Shown here piece by piece: positions 1 through 7,664 of a stretch of DNA of 64,000 nucleotides. Position numbers and translations under genes: made by a program. Each line of letters opens with the position of its first letter. Positions within the stretch are counted from its first letter, which is position 1. The notes below the pieces were generated by a model. The model saw nothing but the letters and a program-made list of their open reading frames with translations. It was not told where the DNA came from and searched no databases. The DNA comes from Octadecabacter dasysiphoniae (GTDB taxonomy: Bacteria > Pseudomonadota > Alphaproteobacteria > Rhodobacterales > Rhodobacteraceae): contig NZ_JAKGAQ010000001.1 in NCBI RefSeq assembly GCF_021532615.1, forward strand, positions 558,001 to 622,000, written 5' to 3'.

Positions 1-414
1 GACGCTATGATGCGGCTTTGGAAGATCGCCCCGGACTGGGACCGCGACCGCGCCCAAGTGACAACATGGCTGTTTCGGGTGGTTGCCAATCTGTGCACCG
101 ACCGTTTGCGCAAATCAGGGCGCGGCGTGGCATTGGACGCGATCGAAGAACCCAGCAGCGATGCGCCGTCCGCGGCGCAATCTTTGCAAGACAGCGCGCG
201 CACATTGGCCTTGCGCGCGGCCTTGGCGGAACTGCCGGAACGTCAGGCGCGGGCCGTGTCACTGCGCCACCTCGAAGAATTGGGCAATCCAGAGATTGCG
301 ACCATTATGGACACGAACGTGCGAACCGTCGAAAGTCTGATTGCGCGGGGCAAACGCGCCTTGATTGCACGATTATCGGGGCGCAAAGCAGAATTGGGGT
401 ATGAAGATGAATGA
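1..414 (+). CDS. ECF-type RNA polymerase sigma factor (5' end cut by window)
   Basis: The reading frame is open from base 1 and runs to a TGA at 412-414, so the N-terminus lies outside the window. What remains is the end of region 2 (RLWKIAPDWD, then TTWLFRVVANLCTDRLRK, typical of region 2.4 in ECF factors), a linker rich in Ser and Ala, and region 4 (ALAELPERQARAVSLRHLEEL, then an HTH ending in VESLIARGKRAL). ECF factors direct RNA polymerase to stress promoters. The next two genes, a small membrane protein and a periplasmic metal-sensor-like protein, overlap or follow within 4 bp, so the three are probably one regulatory operon. Family assignment is firm; the signal sensed is unknown. Confidence 0.85.
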   Translation, partial: DAMMRLWKIAPDWDRDRAQVTTWLFRVVANLCTDRLRKSGRGVALDAIEEPSSDAPSAAQSLQDSARTLALRAALAELPERQARAVSLRHLEELGNPEIATIMDTNVRTVESLIARGKRALIARLSGRKAELGYEDE

Positions 415-751
415 TGATGACAAAATTCTCGACGCGGGCTTTGCGCAGATGCGTGCGCAGGACGTCGTGCCCTCGGAAGGTCTGCTTGATCGGATCATGA
501 TGGATGCCGACAGTGTTTTGGCCGCCAACATCGCCCCGCCTGTGCGCACCAAACAGGGGCTTGGCGCGATGGTGCTGGATGTGATCGGCGGTTGGCCGTC
601 GTTTGGGGGGCTGGCTGCGGCGACTGTTGCCGGTCTTTGGATTGGTGTCGCGCCGCCGGCCGCGTTGGCGGATATTTCGGCGGGGTATCTGGGGTCGACA
701 GTTGAAGTGCCGCTGTTCGATACGGAAATTTTATTGGGGCTGGACGGGTAA
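407..751 (+). CDS. small single-pass membrane protein between sigma factor and metal sensor; probable anti-sigma or accessory protein
   Basis: About 114 residues if started at ATG 407, which lies 7 nt after a GGGGT and overlaps the sigma factor stop; ATG 401 in the same frame is the alternative. The N-terminal half is hydrophilic and acidic (begins MNDDDKILDAGFAQM) and a single hydrophobic helix follows at about residues 66-86 (GGLAAATVAGLWIGVAPP). A cytoplasmic N-terminus plus one membrane helix directly after an ECF gene is the usual architecture of an anti-sigma factor, but I see no ZAS zinc motif (HxxxCxxC), so this role is inferred from context only. No family was recognised with confidence. 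Confidence 0.7.
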   Translation: MNDDDKILDAGFAQMRAQDVVPSEGLLDRIMMDADSVLAANIAPPVRTKQGLGAMVLDVIGGWPSFGGLAAATVAGLWIGVAPPAALADISAGYLGSTVEVPLFDTEILLGLDG

Positions 752-754
752 AAT

Positions 755-1243
755 ATGAGCGAAGAGAACACAAAAAAACGCCGCTGGCAGCGGATTTTGT
801 TGGTGGGTTCGCTCGCGCTGAACCTTGCTGTGGTCGGCGTTGTGGCGGGTGTTGCTTTTGGCGGTGGTCCTAAGGAACGCATGCAGCGGTTCGATTTGAC
901 GGTCGGCCCTCTGACCCGTGCAATGGACAACGACCGCCGTGAAGCTGTCCGCGATGCGTTGCGCAACAGCGGCGCATTTCGCCCGGCGGATCGCAATGGC
1001 ATACGGAGTGATATGGCGGCGATGTTGAACACATTGCGCCAGGACCAGTTTGACGAAGAGGCCTTTCGCAGTGCCTTGTTGCGTCAACGCGAACGGCTGC
1101 AATCAGGGCAGGTGGCAGTGGTGGATGCCGTAACCGTGCAGATCACGGACATGAGCGCGCAAGAACGCGCGGAATTTGCTGATCGTTTGGAAGAACAATT
1201 GCGCCGCGGGGCGCCGCAGCGTGCGGATCGGTCAGGCGGCTGA
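755..1243 (+). CDS. periplasmic heavy-metal sensor-like protein (Metal_resist/CnrX type)
   Basis: 162 residues. A basic N-terminus (KKRRWQR) leads into one membrane anchor at about residues 15-36 (ILLVGSLALNLAVVGVVAGV), followed by a periplasmic all-helical domain with the repeated Arg, Glu and Ala heptads seen in the CnrX/CpxP/Spy-like Metal_resist family (for example DNDRREAVRDALRNSG and FRSALLRQRERLQSGQ). In characterised relatives such a protein senses metal or envelope stress and works with an ECF sigma and anti-sigma pair, which matches the two genes upstream (3 bp gap). Its end overlaps the convergent pleD gene by 12 bp. The metal specificity cannot be read here: the periplasmic part has no His/Cys-rich cluster. 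Confidence 0.75.
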   Translation: MSEENTKKRRWQRILLVGSLALNLAVVGVVAGVAFGGGPKERMQRFDLTVGPLTRAMDNDRREAVRDALRNSGAFRPADRNGIRSDMAAMLNTLRQDQFDEEAFRSALLRQRERLQSGQVAVVDAVTVQITDMSAQERAEFADRLEEQLRRGAPQRADRSGG

Positions 1244-2623
1244 CAGGCTGACCTTGTTGCGCCCGCCATTCTTCGCAGCATAGAGAGCCACATCGGCGGC
1301 GTTGACCAGATCTTCGAGATCTTCCATGACATCCACTGCGTCCTTGCCCCCGCTAAGGCTGACGCCAACGGATACGGTGACGGTCACTTCGGTGCGTTCA
1401 TCCCCTACGAAAAACGGTGTGTTGCCGATCAGATTGCACAGACGTTCCGCGGCCGTGCGCGCGTGGATGGCATCGCTGTTGGGGATCGCGACAAGGAATT
1501 CTTCGCCGCCAATACGTGCCAGCAAATCCACCGCCCGCAAATTGCCCTGCAACCGCTGCGCCACCTGACGCAAAATATCATCGCCTGCGCTATGCCCGAA
1601 GGTGTCATTGATGGCTTTGAAATGATCGAGGTCCAGCGCCATGATTGCGAACTGGCGTTCGTTCTTGCGGCTTTCTTCGGACAGGCGTGACAGGTGCGGG
1701 ATTGCGTAGCGGCGGTTGAACAATCCTGTCAGTGGATCAGTGATCGCCGCCTCAAGCCCGGTTTCTACCGTGCGGCGCAGCGCGTCGGCCTCAAGTTTGG
1801 CCTGGATCAAAACGGCGCAGCGATGGCCGATTTCGGCGGGGTCAACGACAGCGCTGACAATATCGTTCGCCCCTAGATCCAGCGCCATTGCGGCCGCGTG
1901 GCGCGCATCGTGCGGCAACAGCGCAAGAATGCCCGCATGGCGCGTGCTGGATCGGCTGCGCAGTTCAGACAACAGGCGAAACAGGACTTTATCGTCCGTC
2001 AAATCATCCCGAAAATCAACAACATAGAGGTCGGCACCCGTGTGGCGCGATTGCCCTGCCAACAGTGTTTCAATGGGAATATGGGCCATGTCGGTGTTGG
2101 TTAATTTCGTGTCGGTCACGTCAAAATCGGAGGCAGTATTGGCCCCGGCTGACGCGATCACGACACGTGCGGGGGACGTGAATGTGCTGCATCCTTCGGC
2201 AAACCCTAGGGCTGTGCGCGTGCCTTCGCGCATCCGCAGTTCTGCGCGTGCATCACGGGATCGCAGCAGGCTTCTGATGCGCGCCTGCAAGATGTGATCG
2301 TCAAACGGTTTGGTTAAAACATCATCGGCCCCTGCCTCAAGGGCGGCAACGCGATCGCGCGGGGTCACAAAGCCGCCGGTCGCGATCACGGGAATCAAAC
2401 TGGTGTGGGCGTTGGATTTCAGACGCGCACAAAACGCCAGTGCGTCGGCGACATTGGTGCCGGTGTCCAGCAGGATCATATCGGGCAAAGACGCATCAAT
2501 TTCGACCTGCGCTTCATGTAATGTGGCGCAGGGGCGGACGCGGTATTGTGCCGCCAGCAATTTGACCTTGAGAACGATGCGATTGGTTGCCACGCAGTCA
2601 ATGATGAGAATATCCCCGACCAT
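1232..2623 (-). CDS. pleD: PleD-type response regulator diguanylate cyclase
   Basis: 463 residues. Residues 1-120 form a receiver domain (ILIIDCVATNRIVLKVKL at the start, the phospho-acceptor context PDMILLDTG, and a conserved TKPF near residue 104). A degenerate second receiver follows at about 155-280, and residues 300-460 are a GGDEF domain with DPLTGLFNRRY, ALDLDHFKAINDTFGH and the active-site variant IGGEEF. It should make cyclic di-GMP when phosphorylated, as Caulobacter PleD does during the swarmer-to-stalked transition. Start ATG at 2621-2623 is preceded by AAGGAAA. I do not see an RxxD inhibitory site just before GGEEF, because the preceding residues read LLARI. Confidence 0.92.
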   Translation of the reverse strand: MVGDILIIDCVATNRIVLKVKLLAAQYRVRPCATLHEAQVEIDASLPDMILLDTGTNVADALAFCARLKSNAHTSLIPVIATGGFVTPRDRVAALEAGADDVLTKPFDDHILQARIRSLLRSRDARAELRMREGTRTALGFAEGCSTFTSPARVVIASAGANTASDFDVTDTKLTNTDMAHIPIETLLAGQSRHTGADLYVVDFRDDLTDDKVLFRLLSELRSRSSTRHAGILALLPHDARHAAAMALDLGANDIVSAVVDPAEIGHRCAVLIQAKLEADALRRTVETGLEAAITDPLTGLFNRRYAIPHLSRLSEESRKNERQFAIMALDLDHFKAINDTFGHSAGDDILRQVAQRLQGNLRAVDLLARIGGEEFLVAIPNSDAIHARTAAERLCNLIGNTPFFVGDERTEVTVTVSVGVSLSGGKDAVDVMEDLEDLVNAADVALYAAKNGGRNKVSLSAA

Positions 2624-2718
2624 TCTTGTTTCCTTTCGCGCTTTGCACCAATCTGAATTTGACCAATATTGTTGCTTAAATGGTTAAGAAACTCTTTCCA
2701 CATCGGTAATTACTCTCA

Positions 2719-2997
2719 ATGAAACCTGAACGCGCCGAACAGATCGCCATTTCCGCCCTCACGTGGCTGGCCTCAAACGATGAGCTTTTCCCTGTTTTTC
2801 TTGGGGCTTCGGGTGCTACGGCGGATGAGTTACGGGGGCAGGCGGAAAACCCCGCTTTCCTCGGATCGGTGCTTGAGTTCTTGACCATGGACGATGCGTG
2901 GGTCGTGCAATTTTGCGACCAAAATGGGTTAAAGTATGAAGAACCGTTACGCGCGCGTTATTCATTACCGGGGACGGAGGCGGTCCATTGGACATGA
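2719..2997 (+). CDS. DUF3572 family protein
   Basis: 92 residues, soluble and acidic, beginning MKPERAEQIAISALTWLA. The pattern ALTWLASNDELFPVFLGASG followed by a short C-terminal helical half (AFLGSVLEFLTMDDAWVVQFC) matches the alphaproteobacterial DUF3572 family, usually found next to pleD or a divK-pleD locus as here. No function is established for the family and there are no catalytic motifs. It diverges from pleD across a 95-bp spacer that presumably carries both promoters, and its stop overlaps the start of the HAD phosphatase gene, so those two genes are likely co-transcribed. Confidence 0.75.
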   Translation: MKPERAEQIAISALTWLASNDELFPVFLGASGATADELRGQAENPAFLGSVLEFLTMDDAWVVQFCDQNGLKYEEPLRARYSLPGTEAVHWT

Positions 2998-3698
2998 CAT
3001 CTTTGCCGATTCAGGGTCTTATTTTCGACAAGGACGGCACGCTGTTTGATTTCAACGCAACATGGGGCGCGTTTACGGGCGTTTTATTGGTGCAAGAAAC
3101 GATGGCCACGCCAGAGGCATTGGATCCATTGGCGCAGGCGTTGGGCTACGATCTGACAACGGGGTTGTTTCGCAAAGACAGCCTTGTGATCGCGGGCACT
3201 GTGGATGAGGTCGTCGAAGCTGCGATGCCCTTCCTCGCCGAGACCGACCCAGAAGCGCTGGCCAAGCGGTTCAAGGCGGCCGCGATTCTGGCACCACAGA
3301 TCGAAGTCACGCCGCTGAAGCCCTTGTTTACACAGATGCGCGACGCGGGCCTGATTTTGGGTATTGCGACCAATGACGCCGAAATTCCGGCGCGGGCCAA
3401 CCTTGGTTCTGTCGATGTAACGTCTTTTTTTGATTTTATTGCCGGATTTGATAGTGGATTTGGTGGTAAACCTGCGCCCGGTCAGTTGCATGGGTTTTGC
3501 GAACAAACCGGCCTGCACCCGTCGGTGTGTGCCATGGTTGGCGACAGCACCCATGATTTGCACGCCGGTCGCGCCGCCGGAATGGCGACAGTGGCCGTTC
3601 TGACAGGCGTGGCAGAACACGATGAACTGGCCCTTCATGCGGATGTTGTTCTGTCTTCAATCGCGGATCTGCCGGTGTGGCTGGGCCTTCAAAGCTAA
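2994..3698 (+). CDS. HAD-family phosphatase (phosphoglycolate phosphatase-like)
   Basis: About 234 residues. HAD motif I is FDKDGTLFDF near the N-terminus, the Thr/Ser of motif II lies in GIATNDAE, motif III is the Lys of FGGKPAPGQ, and motif IV is VGDSTHDLHAG. The helical cap sits between motifs I and II (residues about 18-90), as in Gph/PGP-type hydrolases. It probably dephosphorylates a small phosphometabolite in the cytoplasm; the substrate is not predictable. ATG 2994 overlaps the upstream TGA, but a GGAGG at 2976-2980 is spaced better (7 nt) for TTG 2988, which would add two residues. Operon with the DUF3572 gene. Confidence 0.88.
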   Translation: MTSLPIQGLIFDKDGTLFDFNATWGAFTGVLLVQETMATPEALDPLAQALGYDLTTGLFRKDSLVIAGTVDEVVEAAMPFLAETDPEALAKRFKAAAILAPQIEVTPLKPLFTQMRDAGLILGIATNDAEIPARANLGSVDVTSFFDFIAGFDSGFGGKPAPGQLHGFCEQTGLHPSVCAMVGDSTHDLHAGRAAGMATVAVLTGVAEHDELALHADVVLSSIADLPVWLGLQS

Positions 3699-3779
3699 GT
3701 TCGCGACACCAGATGTCGCAAACTGCGTCGCACCTGCGCTTTTGCCTGTCAGTCTTGGGGCAACCAAGAGGACATCACC

Positions 3780-5342
3780 ATGGCTGACACCGCACAACCC
3801 CGCCGCCGCCGTTCAGGTGGCCGCGCCGCCAATATCGCCGAACGCCAAACCGTGCAGATCAACCAGATGCCTTGGCGCATTCCCGTTAATACGGATCGCC
3901 CGACGGAGCCACTTTATGAGGAGGGCGTGCAGGCCATTCATGATGGCGCGATGCGTATCCTTGAAGATATCGGGATCGAATTTCTGAACGAAGAAGCGAT
4001 TGAGCTGTTCAAGCAGGCGGGTTGCACCGTGGATGGCACGAACGTCAAAATGGGCCGTGACTGGGTCATGGAAATGGTCGGCAAAGCGCCTGCGCAATTT
4101 GACATCACGCCGCGCAATCCTGACCGCAAGATCACTTTGGGCGGCGGGCATATCCTGTTTGGCAATGTGTCATCGCCGCCGAATTACTATGATCTTGAGA
4201 TTGGCAAAAAGGTAAGCGGGAACCGCAAACAATGCGCCGATTTGCTGCGTTTGACCCAGTATTTCAACTGTATTCATTTTGCGGGCGGCTATCCGGTGGA
4301 ACCCGTCGATGTGCACGCCTCTGTGCGCCATTTGGACGTGGTGTTTGATAAAATGACCCTGACGGACAAGGTCGGCCATGCCTATTCGCTGGGCAAAGAA
4401 CGGGTCGAGGACGTGATGACCATGATCCAGATTTCCGGCGGATGGAGCGATGAGGAGTTTGAAGCCAGCCCCAAAATGTACACCAACATCAATTCGACAT
4501 CGCCGCTTAAACACGATGTGCCAATGATTGACGGGTGCCTGCGCTGCGTCCGGCGCGGGCAGGCGGTTGTGGTTACCCCGTTCACGCTGGCGGGTGCGAT
4601 GGCGCCTGTCACGATGTCGGGTGCGGTGGCGTTGTCTATCGCCGAAGCGTTAAGCGCGATTGCCCTGTTCCAATACGTTCGCCCCGGTGCGCCCTGTGTG
4701 ATTGGCACATTCACCAGTAATGTGGATATGAAATCCGGCGCGCCTGCATTTGGCACCCCTGAGTACATGCGCGCGACGCAAATGACCGGACAAATGGCGC
4801 GCTTTTACGGCCTTCCTATGCGTTCTAGCGGAGTATGCGCGGCCAACGTGCCCGACGGGCAGGCGATGTGGGAGACGAGCAATTCGCTGTGGGCGTCGGT
4901 GCAATCGGGCACCAATATGGTCTATCACGCAGCTGGATGGCTTGAGGGCGGGCTGATTGCATCCCCCGAAAAATTTGTGATGGATTGCGAGGTTCTCCAG
5001 ATGATCCAGCGTTATATGGAACCGCAGATCACGGCGACCACGCCCGAGGACATCGCGGTGGATGCGATCAAAGAAGTCGGCCCCAACGGGCACTTTTTCG
5101 GCATCCAGCACACGCAAGACCGCTACGAGGATGCGTTTTATTCGCCCTTCGTGTCAGATTGGCGCAATTTTGAAGCCTGGGAGTTGTCGGGTGCTGTGTG
5201 GACCGCCGAACGCGCCCACCGCATTTTCAAAGACATCATCAACAATTTCGAAGAACCGCCCATGGATGCGGCCATTCGTTCCGAGCTTGAAGATTTCGTG
5301 GCGCGCCGCAAATCCGAGGGCGGCGCGCCAACTGATTTCTAG
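3780..5342 (+). CDS. MttB-superfamily trimethylamine/glycine-betaine-type methyltransferase (non-pyrrolysine)
   Basis: 520 residues, full length for the MttB superfamily. An Arg-rich head (RRRRSGGRAAN) precedes the TIM-barrel-like domain, and the conserved segments EEGVQAIHDGAMRILEDIGI, FGNVSSPPNYYD, FAGGYPVEP and the C-terminal DWRNFEAWE are present. Members methylate a corrinoid protein from a quaternary amine; those without pyrrolysine, such as Desulfitobacterium MtgB, use glycine betaine or related compounds. There is no in-frame amber codon before the TAG at 5340-5342. No corrinoid protein or MtbA/RamA-like gene is adjacent, so the partner must be elsewhere. A good ribosome site (AGAGGA) precedes ATG 3780. 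The gene converges with znuA with a 3-bp gap. Confidence 0.9.
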   Translation: MADTAQPRRRRSGGRAANIAERQTVQINQMPWRIPVNTDRPTEPLYEEGVQAIHDGAMRILEDIGIEFLNEEAIELFKQAGCTVDGTNVKMGRDWVMEMVGKAPAQFDITPRNPDRKITLGGGHILFGNVSSPPNYYDLEIGKKVSGNRKQCADLLRLTQYFNCIHFAGGYPVEPVDVHASVRHLDVVFDKMTLTDKVGHAYSLGKERVEDVMTMIQISGGWSDEEFEASPKMYTNINSTSPLKHDVPMIDGCLRCVRRGQAVVVTPFTLAGAMAPVTMSGAVALSIAEALSAIALFQYVRPGAPCVIGTFTSNVDMKSGAPAFGTPEYMRATQMTGQMARFYGLPMRSSGVCAANVPDGQAMWETSNSLWASVQSGTNMVYHAAGWLEGGLIASPEKFVMDCEVLQMIQRYMEPQITATTPEDIAVDAIKEVGPNGHFFGIQHTQDRYEDAFYSPFVSDWRNFEAWELSGAVWTAERAHRIFKDIINNFEEPPMDAAIRSELEDFVARRKSEGGAPTDF

Positions 5343-5345
5343 GCG

Positions 5346-6371
5346 TTACCCGCCAAGACACGCGGCGTAGGCATCCGCCATAGCGCGCAGCGTCTGATTG
5401 TAGTGATCCGGCCCGATTTCAATCGTGGTGCCAATCGGGTCTGCCAAGGCGGTGCGTGCATCGCTGCCTTCGCGGACCAGATCGACCCAAGTTGCACGTG
5501 ATTGCGGGTCGCTGAGAACACAACTGACGTTTTGATCGCGCACCAGGGTTTGAAGCTCATCTATTTTCGCGGGGCTGGGGGCCGCTGCATCGTTCAGCGT
5601 GATCGCCCCCGTTGCGACCAGATCATACCGTGTGCCGAAATACTGATAGGCATCATGAGGCACGAGCAGTGGGTTGCGGGGCAGCGACGCAAGCTGTGTT
5701 TCGATGTCGCTGTCCAATTGGGCCAGTCGTTCAATCGTTGCTTGGGCATTGGCACCGTACAGATCCGCATTTTCCGGGTCTATTTCGCCTAGCCTTGCGG
5801 CGATCAGATCGGTCCAGACCATCGCAACCTGCGGATCAAGCCACGCGTGGGGATCGACCATCATATGGGCGGTGTCGTGATCATCATGATTGTCGTGGTC
5901 GTCATGATCTGCGTGGTCATCATGGTCATCATGGTCATCATGGTCATCATGGTCGTCGTGATCTTCTTCGTGGTCCGCATGTTCATCTTCATGATCATCG
6001 TGCTCACCATGCCCGTGATCATGGCCATCGTCCCAGTCACGCAGTTCGCGTTTTTCCCAACCGTCGGTGTCCAGCAGGGTCACGCGGGTGGTGTCCTGCG
6101 CCAAGGTATCAAGCGATTCTTCCAACCATGGGGTCAGGCCTTTGCCCATCCAGATCACAAGATTGGCGTTCTGCACCGAAGCAGCCTGTGCGAACGTAAA
6201 TTGAAAATCATGGGGAGAGGCACCGCCGCTGACCAGCACATCAGGGGTGCCCACGCCGTCCATGACTTGCGCAACGAGGCTGTGAACAGGGGCGATGTCG
6301 GTGACAACATTTGGCACATCGGCCAAGGCGGGTAGGGGCATAAGGGCGAGGCAGGGGGCAATAAAGCGCAT
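5346..6371 (-). CDS. znuA: ZnuA, periplasmic zinc-binding protein of the ABC zinc importer
   Basis: 341 residues from ATG at 6369-6371, followed by a clear signal peptide (MRFIAPCLALMPLPALA). The family's three metal-binding His contexts are present (SPHDFQFTF, MMVDPHAWLD and PHDAYQYFGTRY). A very long His/Asp-rich loop (about residues 114-168) of HDD-type repeats interrupts the N-lobe; such loops in ZnuA proteins are thought to capture zinc for delivery to the binding site. The loop is encoded by degenerate 9- and 12-bp repeats at about 5880-6030. It diverges from zur across a 70-bp spacer that holds a Zur-box-like palindrome, so it should be induced by zinc starvation. Confidence 0.95.
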   Translation of the reverse strand: MRFIAPCLALMPLPALADVPNVVTDIAPVHSLVAQVMDGVGTPDVLVSGGASPHDFQFTFAQAASVQNANLVIWMGKGLTPWLEESLDTLAQDTTRVTLLDTDGWEKRELRDWDDGHDHGHGEHDDHEDEHADHEEDHDDHDDHDDHDDHDDHADHDDHDNHDDHDTAHMMVDPHAWLDPQVAMVWTDLIAARLGEIDPENADLYGANAQATIERLAQLDSDIETQLASLPRNPLLVPHDAYQYFGTRYDLVATGAITLNDAAAPSPAKIDELQTLVRDQNVSCVLSDPQSRATWVDLVREGSDARTALADPIGTTIEIGPDHYNQTLRAMADAYAACLGG

Positions 6372-6412
6372 GATATGATCTCTTGTGATAAGCAACGCGG
6401 CTTGATATAAAA

Positions 6413-6430
6413 GATATGTTATAACATAAC
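6413..6430. promoter_or_regulatory. Zur box in the znuA-zur intergenic region
   Basis: The 12-bp core ATGTTATAACAT at 6416-6427 is a perfect palindrome, extended to an 18-bp near-palindrome at 6413-6430. It resembles the alphaproteobacterial Zur operator and sits between the divergent znuA and zur-znuCB genes, only 12 bp before the zur start. One site could repress both transcripts when zinc is bound. The identity of the binding protein is inferred from position and from resemblance to the motif. Confidence 0.75.
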
Positions 6431-6441
6431 AAGAGGCAAAG

Positions 6442-6921
6442 ATGGGTTCGGCGTTTCCACCTAAAACCACGTTTGATCACCACGATCATGCGCGTTGCAT
6501 CACGTCTGCGATGACAGCGGCTGAGGCGGCCTGCGCTGTCGCAGGTTTGCGCCTGACGCCTGTGCGCCGCAGGACGCTGGAAATCCTTCTAGAAGCGCAT
6601 GAAGCGTTGGGGGCCTACGATGTTCTGGCGCGGCTGGATGCGGACGGTTTTGGGTCAAAGCCACCCGTGGCTTACCGCGCGTTAACATTTTTAGTGGACG
6701 CGGGTCTGGCGCATCGGCTTGAGCGGTTGAATGCCTTTGTGGCGTGCGCGCATCCGGGCGCGGATCACGACCCTGCCTTTATGATATGCAGCCGTTGCGG
6801 CACCGTGGCCGAAGGCGAAGCGGGCAGTGCGATGCAAAATTCGGCGGCCGCGGCGGGGTTCCGGATTGAACGGACCGTTCTTGAGGCCGAGGGCATCTGC
6901 CCCGCATGTCAGGACGTTTAA
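6442..6921 (+). CDS. zur: Zur, Fur-family zinc uptake regulator
   Basis: 159 residues. The N-terminal winged helix (LTPVRRRTLEILLEAHEALGAYDVLARL and PPVAYRALTFLVDAGLAHRLE) carries the Fur-family recognition helix. The dimerisation domain has the structural zinc cysteines CSRCG and CPAC, and a metal-site region around FVACAHPGADHDPAF. An extra His-rich start (TTFDHHDHARC) comes before the HTH. It should repress znuA and its own operon when zinc is plentiful. Its stop codon overlaps the znuC start (TAATG), which gives a zur-znuC-znuB operon diverging from znuA. Zur rather than Fur is inferred from the neighbours. Confidence 0.92.
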   Translation: MGSAFPPKTTFDHHDHARCITSAMTAAEAACAVAGLRLTPVRRRTLEILLEAHEALGAYDVLARLDADGFGSKPPVAYRALTFLVDAGLAHRLERLNAFVACAHPGADHDPAFMICSRCGTVAEGEAGSAMQNSAAAAGFRIERTVLEAEGICPACQDV

Positions 6922-7664
6922 TGCCGCTTATTTCTGCCCAGAATATCGAAGTTCACCATGGCGCAACCCGCGCTGTTTTTGGTGTGTCGCTTGCTCTCGA
7001 CCCCGGTGAGATCGTGACCATTGTCGGCCCCAACGGGTCCGGTAAATCGACGCTGCTGCGTGCAATGATCGGGGCGGTGACGCCCAACAAAGGCACGATC
7101 ACCAAACAACCTGATCTGCGCATCGGTTACGTTCCCCAGACGCTTCATATCGATACGGCGCTGCCGATGACAGTGCGCCGTTTTCTCAACCTGCCCAAAC
7201 GGGTGGGCGGGGGCAAAATTCAAGCCGCCCTTGCCAAGACGGGTGTTGAAGCGATTGAAAAACAACAGCTTAGCGGTTTGTCCGGTGGGCAGCTTCAGCG
7301 GGTGCTGCTGGCCCGTGCGATCCTGAATGATCCGCAAGTTCTGGTGTTGGATGAACCGACCCAAGGGCTTGATCAGCCAGCATCGGCGGCGTTTTACCGC
7401 CTGATTGAAACCTTGCGCGATGATCTTGGATGCGCGGTTTTGATGGTCAGCCACGAATTGCATGTCGTTATGTCGGCAACGGATCGTGTGATTTGCCTGA
7501 ACGGACATATCTGTTGTGAAGGCACGCCCGATGTCGTGACCGCCGCCCCCGCCTATCGCGAACTTTTCGGCACCGGAACGGGCGGGGCGCTGGCGCTTTA
7601 TCGACATGAACACAATCATGACCATGACCATGACCATGACCATGACCACGAGCATTCTGCATGA
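6921..7664 (+). CDS. znuC: ZnuC, ATPase of the zinc ABC importer, with a His-rich tail
   Basis: 247 residues starting at the ATG that overlaps the zur stop (6919-6923); a longer frame from 6906 would run inside zur and is less likely. Walker A is GPNGSGKST, the Q-loop lies around YVPQTL, the ABC signature is LSGGQLQRVLLARA, Walker B is VLVLDEP, and the switch His is in MVSHELH. The last 18 residues are a near-perfect His-Asp repeat (HNHDHDHDHDHDHEH) encoded by tandem CATGAC hexamers at about 7609-7653. That tail could bind zinc at the cytoplasmic face. The gene overlaps znuB by 4 bp. Confidence 0.95.
   Translation: MPLISAQNIEVHHGATRAVFGVSLALDPGEIVTIVGPNGSGKSTLLRAMIGAVTPNKGTITKQPDLRIGYVPQTLHIDTALPMTVRRFLNLPKRVGGGKIQAALAKTGVEAIEKQQLSGLSGGQLQRVLLARAILNDPQVLVLDEPTQGLDQPASAAFYRLIETLRDDLGCAVLMVSHELHVVMSATDRVICLNGHICCEGTPDVVTAAPAYRELFGTGTGGALALYRHEHNHDHDHDHDHDHEHSA

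Noticed and set aside
2624..2718. CtrA full site between pleD and the DUF3572 gene
   Set aside because: TTAAATGGTTAA has a 4-bp gap between TTAA half-sites, whereas the CtrA consensus has about 7. I would not call it.
3780..5342. pyrrolysine codon in the MttB homologue
   Set aside because: No internal TAG is in frame; the only TAG is the stop at 5340-5342. It belongs to the non-pyrrolysine branch.
5847..6335. 162-residue hydrophobic ORF antisense to the znuA His-rich loop
   Set aside because: It is a mirror of the His/Asp repeat on the other strand (His and Asp codons read as Val, Ile and Met), with no ribosome site. The znuA reading has a signal peptide and family motifs.
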